A DNA stretch of 64,000 nt. Source: Liolophura sinensis (Eukaryota > Mollusca > Polyplacophora > Chitonida > Chitonidae). A program made the translations under genes and the position numbers. This document shows positions 20,299 to 32,406 of this stretch, one piece after another. The notes under the pieces are model-generated. The model did not search any database, had not been told where the DNA came from, and saw only the letters and a program-made list of their open reading frames with translations. The stretch is taken from NCBI RefSeq assembly GCF_032854445.1, contig NC_088302.1:27741080-27805079 (forward strand). The letters are read 5' to 3'. Every line of letters begins with the position of its first letter. Position 1 is the stretch's first letter.

Positions 20299-20388
20299 GT
20301 TGTGTATAAAATGTTTAATTGCGTGTGGTTTTACAATATTGTATATATTGTTGTTTAACATATATTGTTTAACATATATTGTAAGTAG

Positions 20389-20429
20389 AAAAAAAAGTTA
20401 GGAAAACTTTTTTTCTTGAAGGGTGGGTG
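20389..20429 (+). promoter_or_regulatory. Hairpin and polypurine tract before the 3' LTR
   Basis: A 10-bp A/T stem (20390-20399 with 20405-20414, 5-nt loop) is followed by gaagggtgggtg (20418-20429), the likely polypurine tract priming plus-strand synthesis right at the LTR edge. Confidence 0.6.
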
Positions 20430-21186
20430 TGTTATGTGAACAACTGCCGTCAGCTTCTAAATTTAGCTTGCCACTGTTTACATATGCTGACCTCAGGACC
20501 TGTTGTCTGCCTCTGCCTTAGAATGTTAGAGAATACCCTCAGTTCGGTTCCTGTTTGTTTACAACAAGTGTTCAAGAATTTTCTTATTCTAGAAAACTCC
20601 ACCAGTCTATATAAGACCTGTGAAAGCAGGTTAAAGGAGGAGAATTGAGAATTATTGAGAGTTTTGGATGCTTTCGCTGTGTATTACTTTAGTAGGGCTT
20701 TTGTGCTGAATTTTGGTGTCTTTATAGCCTCTGGCTTTGTTATATCATATTTCCACCGAGCACTTGTTCAGTTTGAACTGGTATATTTAATTTCTGCTCC
20801 TGTGTACACAGTGATTATTAGTACACGGACTCTGTCTGTGGAATTTTGTGTATATTTCGTCATACACTCAGTTATACTGTGGATTTTCCCTCTTATTTGT
20901 GCATTTGTGCCTGTATGGTTTTCAGCATTGTGGAATACATGCGTCCGTTTGGACTTGACACCGTTGTACATGTAAGTACTTTAGTATTTGTATAGATACT
21001 TCTATCCTTTCTTGTTAAACTTAAGTACTTTAGTATTTGTAAAAGTCTTGTTATCTGTTCTTGTTTAACCTAATAAATTATTGTAAAATAAAATCTGCTG
21101 GTTTTGGTTACTTTTTTGTGCGGCTAAACTGTCGTGTATTTCGAACAAGCCATCTCTTTATAATACAGACAGTTTGGGTCGTAACA
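20430..21186 (+). repeat. 3' LTR of the Gmr1-like element
   Basis: The 757-bp LTR runs from TGTTATGTGAAC to GGGTCGTAACA. TATATAAG is at 20608 and AATAAA at 21072 and 21087. It keeps the internal segment (ggctttgttatatcatattt and on, about 20731-20805) that the 5' LTR has lost, so this is the ancestral length. Confidence 0.95.
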
Positions 21187-21246
21187 CTATGCACTGGCAT
21201 TTCCACAGGATATTGCGTTAGATGCTTGGCATAATGTTCTGATCGT

Positions 21247-21297
21247 GGGACTCCATTGCCCAGTGGTTAGCACTCCAGCGCGGCGCAACGACCCAGG
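21247..21297 (+). repeat. SINE head fragment
   Basis: Only the tRNA-like head is left: ctccattgcccagtggttag, then cggcgcaacgacccagg, matching the heads at 25.5 and 32.4 kb. Confidence 0.6.
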
Positions 21298-21299
21298 TC

Positions 21300-24186
21300 G
21301 GCCACGATTAGGTTAAATAGCTATGTTTACATCACCATATGCGAACTGTGCAGGCCTTTCAGCAGAGGTTGAGTAGACTTACGTCTACGGTCCTCTGCAT
21401 AAGAAAATTTCAAGTACATGTGAATGCCACTACTTTGTAAAGCGGGTCCTGATGTCAGTGACATTAAAAGCGTCACTTGATTTTTCCGCTATGAACTCGA
21501 CTATTATTACAGATTTCAATGGTCAGTGGGTTTTATTATTCCAACGACACTGTAGGTTGCAATAACCTGTCACGGCCCATGCATTTTGAAAACACACACA
21601 AAAATACACAAAAAGGCACAGAATGTATCAGGTTTCCATAAAAGCGGTACTCACTATCCAGAGTAAGCGAGACATGATATCATCAGACACATTCAGAAAG
21701 CATCAGTCCATGCTTCCAGATCCCTCGTCCAGACATTTCTGCTGACATTTAGCATCGTCATCTATTTCACTGTTGATATCTTCACCTAAAATCAAATTTG
21801 TTTTGTTGCAGTTCAGAGTTGTCTGACACTCGCTCATGAAACGATCGGCTTTTCAGTTTAGTTGTGTGGTTAAATTCATCCTTAAGCGATACTTAATATG
21901 ACTAGGTTGAGATTTTTGAAATCTGTAAGGGCATTGTAAATGAGCGAAGCGGGAGGGTGAATAAATTTAACCATCTTTGTTGATACAGATCGGGTTTCAA
22001 ATATGTAGACTGATTATGGTTGGAAATGCGACGCTCGGTAGTCGACAACCTGCCCCTTAGTAAGTTATGTGAATATTGATGAAGACACACCTCCGCCTGG
22101 GTAAACCAGATGTCCTTCGACAAAGTTTCAGGTCGATAGATTCGAATAGTCTGTCGTAGGGAGAGCATATTTTGTCGAGATCAATATTTTTACAAGCCCG
22201 AAGGGTGAAGGGATATATTCGTCTTCGAGACGAAATGTCGTATATACCGCACGCAACACGCTGGTGTAACGAATTTATTAGAATGAAGAGCATTGTGGAT
22301 AACTTGCCGAAATTCACGTCACTGCTCACACAATGCGAAGAAGAGCACAAGGCCCGGCTTGGGATCTGGGTTGAGCCCAAAAATATCGCTAATTCATTTA
22401 TCGAAATCGATGAATGAATTTCTTTTCTTTCTTTCTTTCTTTTATTCACCCAAACAATAATTATGGACATCGTTACACACAAGCCTTGATTTACAGCGGG
22501 AATAAAGCCTATTTCGGGCCTGTTTTATCCCTATATGGATACATATTTTTAAAAAAAGAGAGAGCAGGACATAGTCGATATTTAGGTTCACATAAGAGTT
22601 ATATAGATAGAATGAAAAATTTATCACGCTATTCCATCTGCAACAGTTTTAGTTAGATGAAGATTTGCATGCAAATCCTATCCCTTTCTGATATGACCTT
22701 ATGTTTTTAACCGTAAGTTTTAAATTTTTAGCACAACCGAGTAAAACTAATAAATATTTTTTCAGGTGTTATACTCGTGCCTGTAAAACCAGTGCTACAG
22801 TGTGTCCTTATGCACTGCGCCGTCTGCTGCTTCAAAGTGCCCACCTCGTACAGACGCCCCTGCTTCTACTTCCTTACTTCTTCCATAGCTGATCATGCTA
22901 ATTGTAATTGTTGGCCATTGTAAATACAGTCTTTCTCAGTCTGTCTTTCGTAGAGGGAGCAGTCATTCCCACTGAAACCAACAATAAACACTATTTATAG
23001 ATATTGCCATATCAAAAAATATTTATCAACATCGCTAATTTTTTGATATGGCAATGTCTATAAATAGTCAACATCTCGGTGACACTGACGTAAATGTCTT
23101 ATCAAGTGCTTTAACTGGTTCGAACTACGACAAGAGCGATGGACCGGCGATGGCAGAGTGTGACAGCTAAACACACTGCATATTTACATGCGACTTTGGC
23201 AATCCCTGACATGTGATGTTGCCTTAGTTAAACCATAGCGGCTTTCTACCCCCTTCGTTAAACTTACAGTGTACACCGCAAATGGTCCACACCCACAAAT
23301 ACCATGCCTTACAACACTGGCCCCATTTTGTTAGTTTGTTACATAAATTATATCTATTGTTTTGTTCCTGGCTTTATTGATATGCCACTAAGATTAATAT
23401 TTTGGTTATTATTAATTAATACTGAGATTCATATCACTAATAAGACAGATGGATTACGATGTTCAAGGTTTGATTAAATGACTGATCGGTGTTCAAGATC
23501 TTTTCACTCATAATGAACGAATGTGTAAGCTATGTCTCCTTGGATTGAGCCTGGAAACCACCAAGGTTATTGTACTATCTCGGAACCACATTCGTGCTTT
23601 ATCTGATTAGCTCTTTAAATAAAATGCTCTCTGGGCCCGTGTTAATTACGGTAAACTGACGGTTTGCGAATGTATATAAGCTATAAAGTTACGATGGATG
23701 CTGGAAACAGGAAGGTGAAGATGGCGGTAATTTCGTGAAGGATTGGCTTTTAAGTTTTACACCAGGTCTTGTTCAGCATATAAATACTGCAAGGCCTATA
23801 AACAGTTGGCTGACCAACGGGTCAGTATGCAGTCCAGTGCTACGCTAGAGGCAGTAATGGCACACCTTATGGCGTTAATTTGACCCGAGCTGGTAAAGTA
23901 TTCATGACCTGACTCAATACAAGACATTCATTTGCCTGCAATCTGATTTTACAGGGGAGACAGAAAACCAATATTCTTTGTACCGAATGGTAACAGGGGT
24001 ACAGAAAGACGTGTAGCCTTTACTTGATGTAGGCTACAAGATGTCAGGTCATACATTAATTAAACTCTAAAGCATACCGAGTAAAACCAGAGTAGCGATG
24101 TACATGATAGTTAACGAATCGTCACACGTAACCCTTAAAATAACGGTTGTCCTGGTTTGGTTGGCCATGTTTGTTTCAAAACTTGT
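21300..24186. other. No gene recognised; hairpin and CTTT microsatellite
   Basis: Contains a (CTTT)n tract at 22421-22443 and the hairpin at 22991-23067. An 81-codon open frame at + 22172-22417 (PHATRWCNEFIRMKSI) faintly resembles the TRW block of hAT transposases, but that is too little to call. Confidence 0.5.
22991..23067. repeat. 30-bp-arm inverted repeat with 17-nt loop
   Basis: The left arm (22991-23020, ctatttatagatattgccat...) and the right arm (23038-23067) pair with one mismatch over 30 bp around a loop at 23021-23037. It could be a MITE remnant or a transcribed hairpin of pre-miRNA size. No flanking target duplication is obvious. Confidence 0.9.
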
Positions 24187-24308
24187 TCCAGCAACCTGCA
24201 GATGGTCGCGGGCTTCCCTCCTACTCTGCCCGCTTTCCTCCCACCATAATTCTGGCCGTCATCGTCTAAGTGGAATACTCTTGAGTACAGCGTAAAACAC
24301 CAATCAAA

Positions 24309-24375
<67 letters not shown>
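24187..24375 (+). repeat. SINE, 5'-truncated, with long (AAAT)n tail
   Basis: SINE core (ccagcaacctgcagatggtc to gtaaaacaccaatc), followed by about 17 units of aaat at 24305-24374, an expanded tail microsatellite. Confidence 0.9.
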
Positions 24376-24430
24376 CTTATGTTTGATCGAATTTGAACAA
24401 AGACCTCAAGGCAAGCATCTGTTATATACT

Positions 24431-24700
24431 CGGGAACTTCTGTGGCTCAGTTGGTTAGCGCGCTAACACAGCGTATTGACCAAGGAGCCTCTCACCAGTG
24501 CAGTCGCTGTGAGTTCAAGTCCAGCTCATGTTGTCTTCCTCTCCAGCCGTACGTGGGAAAATCTGCCAACAACCTGCTGATGGTCGTGTGTTTTCCCCGG
24601 GCTCTGCCCGGTTTCCTCTTACCATAGTGCTGACTGCCCTCGTACAAGTGAAATATTCTTGAGTACGGCGTAAAATACCAACCAAATAAAATAAGTAAAT
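24431..24700 (+). repeat. tRNA-derived SINE, full length
   Basis: The tRNA-like head carries a perfect Pol III A box (tggctcagttgg) and a B box (gagttcaagtcc). Core and 3' end are as in the other copies, with tail aaataaaataag. It lies only 55 bp after another copy in the same direction. Confidence 0.93.
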
Positions 24701-24879
24701 TACATCCATTTTCTGAGTCACTGCCAAAAATGGGATTGTCCTTATTAAGACCATCAGTGCTTTCATGTTAAAAATTATACTGACCGAACGGTCCACACGA
24801 TTGGCATCTATCTATCATTGTGATCAAGCATTGTGTCTATGCAAGCAAAAAGAGAATAACGATGTAAAGACGAGTTAAA

Positions 24880-25474
24880 CCTGTAAGAGAACGTGGGTCC
24901 CACTTATATGGGGATGTGTACCTAATCTGTACAACAACCTGGGCCCAACTTCTATAAGGATGTGTACCTCACCTGTACGAGAACGTGGGTCCCACTTGTA
25001 TATAGATGTGTACCTCACCTGTACGAAAACGTGGGTCCCACTTGTATGAGGATATGTACCTCATCTGCACAAGAACATGGGTCCCACTTGTATGAGGTTG
25101 AGTACCTCATTTCTACGTGGAGGACGTGGGTCGTATTGCATGAGGATGTGTATCTCATCTGTACGAGAACGTGTGTTCTACTTATATGAGGATGTGTACC
25201 TCATTTGTACGAGGGCGTGGGTCACACTTGTATGAAAATGTGTACCTCACCTGTACGAGGACCTGGGTCACACTTGTATGAAAATGTGTACCTCACCTGT
25301 ACGAGGAAATGGGTCACACTTGTATGAGGATTTGTGCCTTACTGTACGAGAACGTGGGTCCAGCTTGTATGAGGATGTGTACCTCATCCCCCTTGTGTGG
25401 CAACGTGTGCCTCACTTGCATGGCAATGTGTATCTCACTTGTATGACAATGTGTAATTTCACTTGTATGACAAT
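24880..25474. repeat. 46-bp minisatellite, about 13 units
   Basis: The unit contains gatgtgtacctcacctgtac and gagaacgtgggtcccacttg; starts at 24913, 24959, 25005 and 25051 show the exact period. It decays after 25380 and abuts a SINE at 25475. The open frames across it come from the repeat. Confidence 0.95.
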
Positions 25475-25670
25475 GGGGGACTCCGCAGCCATCGCCGCGC
25501 AATGACCCAGGAGCCGCCCAAGAATGCAGTCGCTATGAGTTCAAATCCAGCTAATGCTAGCTTCCTGTCCGGCCATACGTGGGTAAATCTACCAGGAATT
25601 TGCAGATGATCGTGGGTTTCCCCCGAGCTCTGTTGAGGTCGTAAAACACCAATTAAATAACTAAATCAAA
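25475..25670 (+). repeat. SINE, full length but with deletions
   Basis: Head (ccgcgcaatgacccagga), B box (gagttcaaatcc) and core (gatcgtgggtttcccccgag). The segment covering ctcccaccataatgctggcc is missing before gtcgtaaaacaccaat. Confidence 0.88.
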
Positions 25671-27901
25671 TGTTCATTTGAGCCACCGATAAAGGGGAGA
25701 CAACTAATGCTGTTCGTAATGCCGAAATCTTCTGTCCGTCAGAAACAGGGACTCAACACGCGTGGTTGGTGTACTTCTGTTGACATGTCATTATTTTATT
25801 ACTTTGGTAACCACTTTGGTAACCTAGATGAAATAAAGGCCGAACTGTACGGTCTATACCACGTCTCTCCAAATGGACTACTCCTGTACTTGAACAACAG
25901 CATTAGGCGTATGATGTGTCATTTTTCTACCATCCATTGTTTTGGTTTACCAACTTGCATACGTACGTGTAGATGAGGTTTTGGGGATGACAGGACGGGA
26001 TGATGACGCTGAGAATGTATGCTTTCTTTAATGAATGATTCAGTTACTATAGATCAATACCACGATGCTCCAATGACAGCTGTGCCGTGGTGAGACTACG
26101 TTTAATCTAGAAATCAAAATCTAACTTCAAACCTAAAAATGAGAGACGATTAAAAAGCCCTTGAAAAAACAAAACGAAATCACTTGAAATACGAAAACCA
26201 CATATAAGCTACTTTGTTAATATATATTTGAATAATCGAAAGAATCGATGTCTTGATATACCTCAAAATATTTCATATCTTTGAATATGGCGTGAAAGCA
26301 TCACCACATGAAACGCCCTGAGGGCAATGCCCTACCGAGGATAAAATGCTAACCCACTTTCTCATTAGAACTACGGTACTTGGTTTCTCCGAGACACTCT
26401 TTGTGTATTAGAGCTAAATCTAATGACAGGGCGAATAGCATACAGTTTATCATAGACATTTATTCTGCCAAAGGCGACAAATACATCTAAGAATATCAGA
26501 CATAAAATCAAAATACGGTTTGTTAATCTTACCTTTATTGCAGCTTAACCTCCCCATCTACAACTTTGTTCCCGTGGATAAAGATATGACTTGGTATCTA
26601 ATGAATCATAACATATTTGCCTCTTTTATGTAATTTTGTACGCCCAAAGAAAGGGAATTTCATAAATCTTTCCATTAATATTTCAAAAAGTCATGAGAAT
26701 GCATTCCTCCGTGTACGTATACTGGTATGCTCAGAAGGAAAATATGATTGTGTTCTTGTGGTTGAAGACATGGCAGAAATAGGACAGTTCATACTTGTGT
26801 ACATACTTATTATTTTTACTTTATTATACATTGCCTGATGTCGAACCACAAACTGTGCTAGGACATTGTGTGCGGACACACACGCGCTAAGATACCATGC
26901 AATAACACACACATTCTGATATATCATGCATTGATACAGACGTGCCGAGATATCGCGCCCTGACACACACGCGCTAAGATACCGCGCACTGACACACACG
27001 TGTTCGAATATCATGACCTGATGCAGATGTGGCACGAGAGAGTCACAGAAAGTGGTTGCACTACAGAAAAGTTAAGAGCGCAGGCCGCTACGGACGAGAT
27101 CTTAACGGATGAATTTGAGAAATTTTAGCTGTGTAGTTTTCTTTCACAAACCTGATTAATTCATGATATTGGTGAAGTACGGTATAAACACCATTTAGCA
27201 TAACTGTATTCTATTTTACTTGTATGATACATTCTCTTTGTTCAAGCGAAATTCAAAGTGACATATATAGTTCACAGGCAATATGTGATACAAACTGGGG
27301 GACAAGGGAGATAATTCGGTCGACCGTGTTCGAGAAAAGACTGGATTCTTTACAAAGTCAGATCAACTGAAGGATTTTTTAAAGGACGATTGTCCTTAAA
27401 TGCAGATTAGAAATCGTCATAAATTTGCAGTATTTAATAGATGTCTTTGGATATTTAGAAGATCCCTGTGTTAAAAGCACTCTGGCATATTTATTATTTT
27501 ATTGCCCTCATTTCCAAAGAGTTAATTTTGCATGTGATCGCCAGTCTTCCGTACGACGTATTAGTTTGATTAACACCTTTAAACTTGTCCAAGTCTGTAT
27601 CACCTACCTTCGCCTCTCCACGAACACATGAAAATGAATAAAATGAAAGCAACGGTAAAAACAATTCAATAAACACTGAATCAGCTTAGCCCGTACTGTC
27701 TAAAAGAGAAGAGCACGTCTGAGAATCATTGAATGGCTCATTACTTCACGGCAGAACAATATATACAGTTATAAGCCTCTTAATATAAAGAACTACAGAA
27801 TATGTACAGAGTAAAACCAGAACAGCGACCAAAGCCTGATCGTTCGTAAATGGTCAACGGTAAACAGTGAAACCCGGCATTTTATCAATTTACCACAGTT
27901 T
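25671..27901. other. No gene recognised
   Basis: Apart from a short array at 26865-27020 nothing stands out. The open frame at + 25707-25976 has no recognisable domain. Confidence 0.5.
26865..27020. repeat. 30-bp tandem repeat, about 5 units
   Basis: The unit is like gacacacacgcgctaagata plus ccatgcaat. Copies fall about 30 bp apart and have diverged strongly. Confidence 0.85.
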
Positions 27902-28134
27902 ATTTACTTAATTAAGTGATTGGTGATTTACGCCGTACTCAAGAATATTTCTTTCATACGTGGAAGGAAACGGGGCAGAGCCCGTGGAAAACCCACGACC
28001 ATCTGCTGGCTGCTGACAGACCTCCCTGGCGGCCTGAGAGGAAGCCAACATGAGCTGGACTTGAACTCCCAGCTACCGCATTGCTGAGAGGCCCCTTGGT
28101 CATTTAGCCTCACTGGCACACTAACCACTTCGGC
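27902..28134 (-). repeat. tRNA-derived SINE, near full length
   Basis: Minus-strand copy. On the plus strand: gattggtgatttacgccgta, then cagcccac-type core with ggcagagcccgtgg, a B box (ttgaactcccag) and a worn head. The motif agtttat on both sides may be the target duplication. Confidence 0.88.
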
Positions 28135-31075
28135 ATTTAGTTTATCACAGTCAAGGTTTTATCCTTTTGCTTTATGGCTAAAGCAGGATTATAGGTGAAA
28201 GAAAAAAGGTGAAGTGATGTTGACTGCATTTTATTAGTCACCACTGGTCCAGAAAGGCATTAGTTGAGACCACCTACCCTACAAAATGATAAAATTGTCA
28301 TTTATTATACTGTATTAGAAGTGGGGTAGAATATAGCGATACCTTCACATCTGTGTAATATTGAAAAGCAGTGGACCTGGGTTTGTGTTGGCGTGATTAG
28401 AGGAGACAGTTCATGCTTTTTCAATATCATCAAGAAACACGTCCAAGTTTTGACTTCACAATGTTTACGTCCATCACATGCAAATTTTACTTTTTATGAA
28501 TTGCATACACTGCAAGTGCCTAAAAGCAAACCATGAAAAGGAAAAATCTAAAACTGCGGATGACACATTGTTCTACAGTAAAGAATCAATGTACAAATTT
28601 TAAATTTCCTAGACAAAAACCTTTTGATTCTAGCTGTGTTTGAATTAATAAATTAATAATTTAATAAATATGGGCCCAGGACTGAGGCCGTTTGCATTCG
28701 CAGTATTCCAGTGGCTAACTTCTGGTATTGTGTGGGCAGGAGAAAACACCTGGGTGAATGCCCGGTCAACAACTATGCAATTTTAGTTTGTAGGCATTTC
28801 CCATATAGGCATATTATTGTTAAAGCACTGCTGGTTGCTGTTTGTCAGATGAGATTTGAAATGAGTTTTAAAATGTAGGGCAAGCAACCACAGCATGCCA
28901 TAACTTAATGACTATCCTGTGCTTGTGTCCTCGGTAGCGTTAAGAAATATTCCGTTAACCACTCTTGTCCCAACTGTTCTGTTGCCTTGGAAACAGATCA
29001 GTGCAGAATCAGTTAGAAGTTATGCAGGTCTAATTAGTCGTCGACATTTCAAACTGATACTACACCAGATTAACGTCATTTGCCAATGGCCTTTTGCACA
29101 GACTGGTCGAACATTAAACCCGGAAATTAACCCAGCGAAACGTCTATTATTTGCTATGGTTGGCCCTTTTATTTTACCATGTGTTATATGTCATAGGCCG
29201 TGTTGCGTTTAATAATCGTAATATTTCTCTCCTGGAATTAGCATGCCTGTGAGGTTGACAAGGGAAGGCTGTGCTTAAGCGTTGTTCTGAGACTGTTTCC
29301 TTGATGACAACAGACACCCAGTCTAACGCAGTGTCCATCTGAAATACTAAAACACTAATAAAGGCTGGCAACGGCCGAGGAGTTGATGGCTTTTACTGGG
29401 GCACGACTATTCCTTAAACAGTGACGTCGAGGAATCAAATCCAGCGCCCCCTGTCGACTTGATTGCATCCTTAAGTCAGCAGGGTTGTCAGATATGTTTT
29501 ATTCGTAAAGATATGCTGAGAGACGAAATAACACATGGCCCTTTTTGTCACGTATCAATCCGGTGTAACGTGTCAGTCCAGGGCCTCTACAGTATACACA
29601 CCCGTCAGCAAGCGTCACAATAATGCGACCTCGAGGGATCTATGAAGCCTAATAATGTATTAACAAACTTCATATCAGGCAAGTCAAATATGTATGGCCA
29701 GTCATGGGGATGCGCTTGTTAGGCAAGAAATGTGTATTCTCTTTGATTGTTAATGTTATATTCTAGATTTTCTTCAGGTTTGTGTGGCCTGTTAATAATA
29801 TCTGTATCGTCGATTTGAGTTAAAGTGTTCAAGCCCTTTTCCCAATTGTTATCATACACTATACTGTGCCAATTTTATCTTAGTTAAAAGATTTTGTACA
29901 GAAACTATCATATTCCTGTTAAAATTAGCGCAGCCATGTTTTACATGCAGGTGTTGCGATTTATTACATCGGGAAAATGTAATATGAGTATACCGTAAAT
30001 TATACATCATAAATCTAGCCCGCGTTACGATGCCTGTCAGTTCTAAAAGGCATTTTAAAATAATACCTTTATTGAAATCACGTTGTCTTGGAGCTCTGTA
30101 TTCTCAGAGTTTCTTTATTTTATTTTTTTTTTTTTTTTGGTTCTTCTTGAGTTCGTAATAGAAGTATATTTGCAGCGATTTATTGCATTTTCTTAATTGA
30201 TGTGACTATAAATTCGCAAAATGTTCTGTGGTTAGGTAACGAGGACAATGAATATATTTGACAAATACGCAGACATACACAGAGAAACTTCACATATTTC
30301 TTTTTTCATGTTTTCAGTAAACAGGAGGACATGCCAGATGGGGATGAACTTTTTTCACGTCAAAGAGATAACTAACTGTGAAAAGGAATTATTCTGCACT
30401 GTGTTAACGAAATGCAATACATCAAGATTCCATGTATGGATTCAATGGGAACATGTGCGGAAGGATGCTTTAGTATACAGCCACTTCCACGTGTGATAAA
30501 CGAAGGTCTGCTAATAGAAACACAGTGATGGATTTTGATGACGCTCAATCCCACTCATGGTAGCCTGAAATGTGGTCCACACACGTAACATGCCTTAATG
30601 CGCTACCCTGACATATGCCGGATAAATAGGACGCTATCTTTGAATGGGTTAGTATTTACATACTAACTCATTATTTCTATCACCCGTCAATAAGGAATGT
30701 GGATAGGGCAACGATGGTGTGTTTTTAGATTAAGCTATCAAAATATGGCTCTATGTGGTGTTTCTGCGATTTGGTTGTAAGATGTCAGATGCCAGATACC
30801 ATACGTTAGGGTCTAATTCCTGAGTAAGTAAACTAATAAAATAAAATATTTCGGTTGTAAGAAGAGGTTTTATGTTGAAAAAAAAAACACTGAAAGAAAT
30901 GTGTCGGGAAATACCTTCAAAGTCTCATTGTAAAAACTTCTTATTAAGAGAAACAGCATTTCAAAGTAACATTCAGCCTTCAGCTTGGTAAGACAACTGA
31001 GACTGAAAACAGAAGAGAAAAACATGGGATTGAATATCCAATGGGCTGTAAGTTCCCCTGTGATATGTAACTTTC
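28135..31075. other. No gene recognised
   Basis: AT-rich sequence with a 16-base T tract at 30123-30138. Open frames (for example + 28919-29212) show no domain. Confidence 0.5.
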
Positions 31076-31229
31076 TCACCGGCCGTAAGTGGGAAGGTCT
31101 GCCAGCAACCTGCGGATGGTCGTGGGTTTCCCCGGGCTCTGCGCGGTTTCCTCCCACCATAATGCTGGCCGCCGTCGTATAAGTGAAATATTCTTGAGTA
31201 CGGCGTAAAACAAATCAAATAAATAAATA
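31076..31229 (+). repeat. SINE, 5'-truncated
   Basis: It begins in the core (ggccgtaagtgggaaggtct), is near consensus to the end (gtaaaacaaatcaaataaat), and has lost part of the acaccaat motif. Confidence 0.92.
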
Positions 31230-31472
31230 TAACTCTCCGTACGAACGCCCTATAGCAATACATTCCATTGTGTTCATCTGGGGATTTGCAATTGTCGGTT
31301 TCTGCCAAAGAATTACACTGCATTGTGCTGTATTGTGTTGACTTTATTTAAAAAAGGGATTATGACTAAAATTCAACTGATCATTGAAATGTGTTCTAGA
31401 GTCATCTATATCTCACTGTTCTCTGCATACATATGAAGAAGAAACATGGAATCTCTTAAAAGCCACTGGGTA

Positions 31473-31645
31473 TTGATTTATTTATTTATTTATTTATTTA
31501 TTTGATTGGCATTTGATGCCGTACTCAAGAATATATCACTTATACGGCGGCGGCCAGCATTATGGTGGGTGGAAAACCGGGCAAAGCCCGGGGAAAGCCA
31601 CGACCATCCGCAGGTTGCTGGAAGACCTTTCCACGTTCGGCCGCG
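31473..31645 (-). repeat. SINE, 5'-truncated, inverted to the 31.1 kb copy
   Basis: Minus-strand copy with a long tail (tttattta repeats on the plus strand), the gccgtactcaagaatata 3' end and the core up to cgttcggccg. Confidence 0.92.
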
Positions 31646-32406
31646 AATTGGGGTAACTCGAGGAATAAATTAAGCCAACAGAAAAGGGGATTGGAAGGCA
31701 TCGTTTTTTAATTGCACATGTAAGATGCACATATGTATTACGTATGCTATTCCTATCCCAGACTCTCACATGTTTTCAAACACAATTCCTTTTCGCCGAT
31801 TTTCTTTTTCTTCTTTATCTGGTTTTATAATGAAGTCAAACCCTCGCACGCGATAAATAGAAAACGACATCATCTCGTAGTTTGTGGCGTGAAACTGTCG
31901 AGGGGTCAATGCGCATAAGAGCAATTAAATAAATAAAAGATAAAAAACAGGATTTAGGTGAGTGTATCGGAAATGAGACTAGCCATCTATTTCTAGGCAT
32001 CATAGTGATTTGAAAGAAATAATGTTGAAAGTCACCATTTCACTTTTTTGTTGGAGAATTGTCCGTCTGACGCCAGGTAACTAGAAAAGGGCGAGGGTTG
32101 AGGTGTTTAACTTGCCTCAGACGTAGACAGAGCTGAATGCAGGAGCGCTCGGTAAACCCTGTGTACAGATTGGTGCTGCTGCCGTTCTCCATACCTTGAT
32201 TCCAACTTCAATGAAGTTCTTTGGAGAGTACATCGGTCCATAACGGAAAAATCTTTGTGGAGGTGGTACATAGTTATCAGCCAATTCTCAAATGACGATC
32301 CAGTGGGCTCGAAAGTGTGACCAATTTGTCAAATCTGTGTCACAGTGTATTTTGGGTTTTAGTGTAAGAAAATTCAGCTGTATAGTTTATGCGCTACCTT
32401 TCTTCC

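Larger units (their letters stand above)
14748..21190 (+). mobile_element. Ty3/gypsy LTR retrotransposon, Gmr1-like domain order (defective)
   Basis: The element spans 14752-21186, flanked by the 4-bp duplication CTAT (14748-14751, 21187-21190). It has two LTRs beginning TG and ending CA, a tRNA-Pro-like primer site at 15438, gag with a SCAN-like capsid and zinc knuckle, an aspartic protease, integrase, then RT, RNase H and a purine-rich tract at 20418. Integrase upstream of RT is the reverse of normal Ty3/gypsy order and defines the Gmr1-like group. The coding region carries at least five frameshifts and three in-frame stops, plus changes at catalytic sites in integrase and RT. It is a dead copy, young enough for the LTRs, duplication and domains to be easily read. 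Confidence 0.95.

Noticed and set aside
22172-22417. hAT transposase fragment
   Set aside because: Only a TRW-type block resembles the family; too short, and no terminal repeats or neighbouring transposase parts.
24441-24520. tRNA gene in the SINE heads
   Set aside because: A and B boxes are present, but the heads do not fold as a full cloverleaf and are always joined to the SINE core.
24442-24627. Open frames over SINE copies (also at 27928-28128, 31560-31769, 32389-32577, 42796-43027, 63397-63588)
   Set aside because: They translate the SINE head and core; similar peptides recur at every copy, on whichever strand the SINE reads open.
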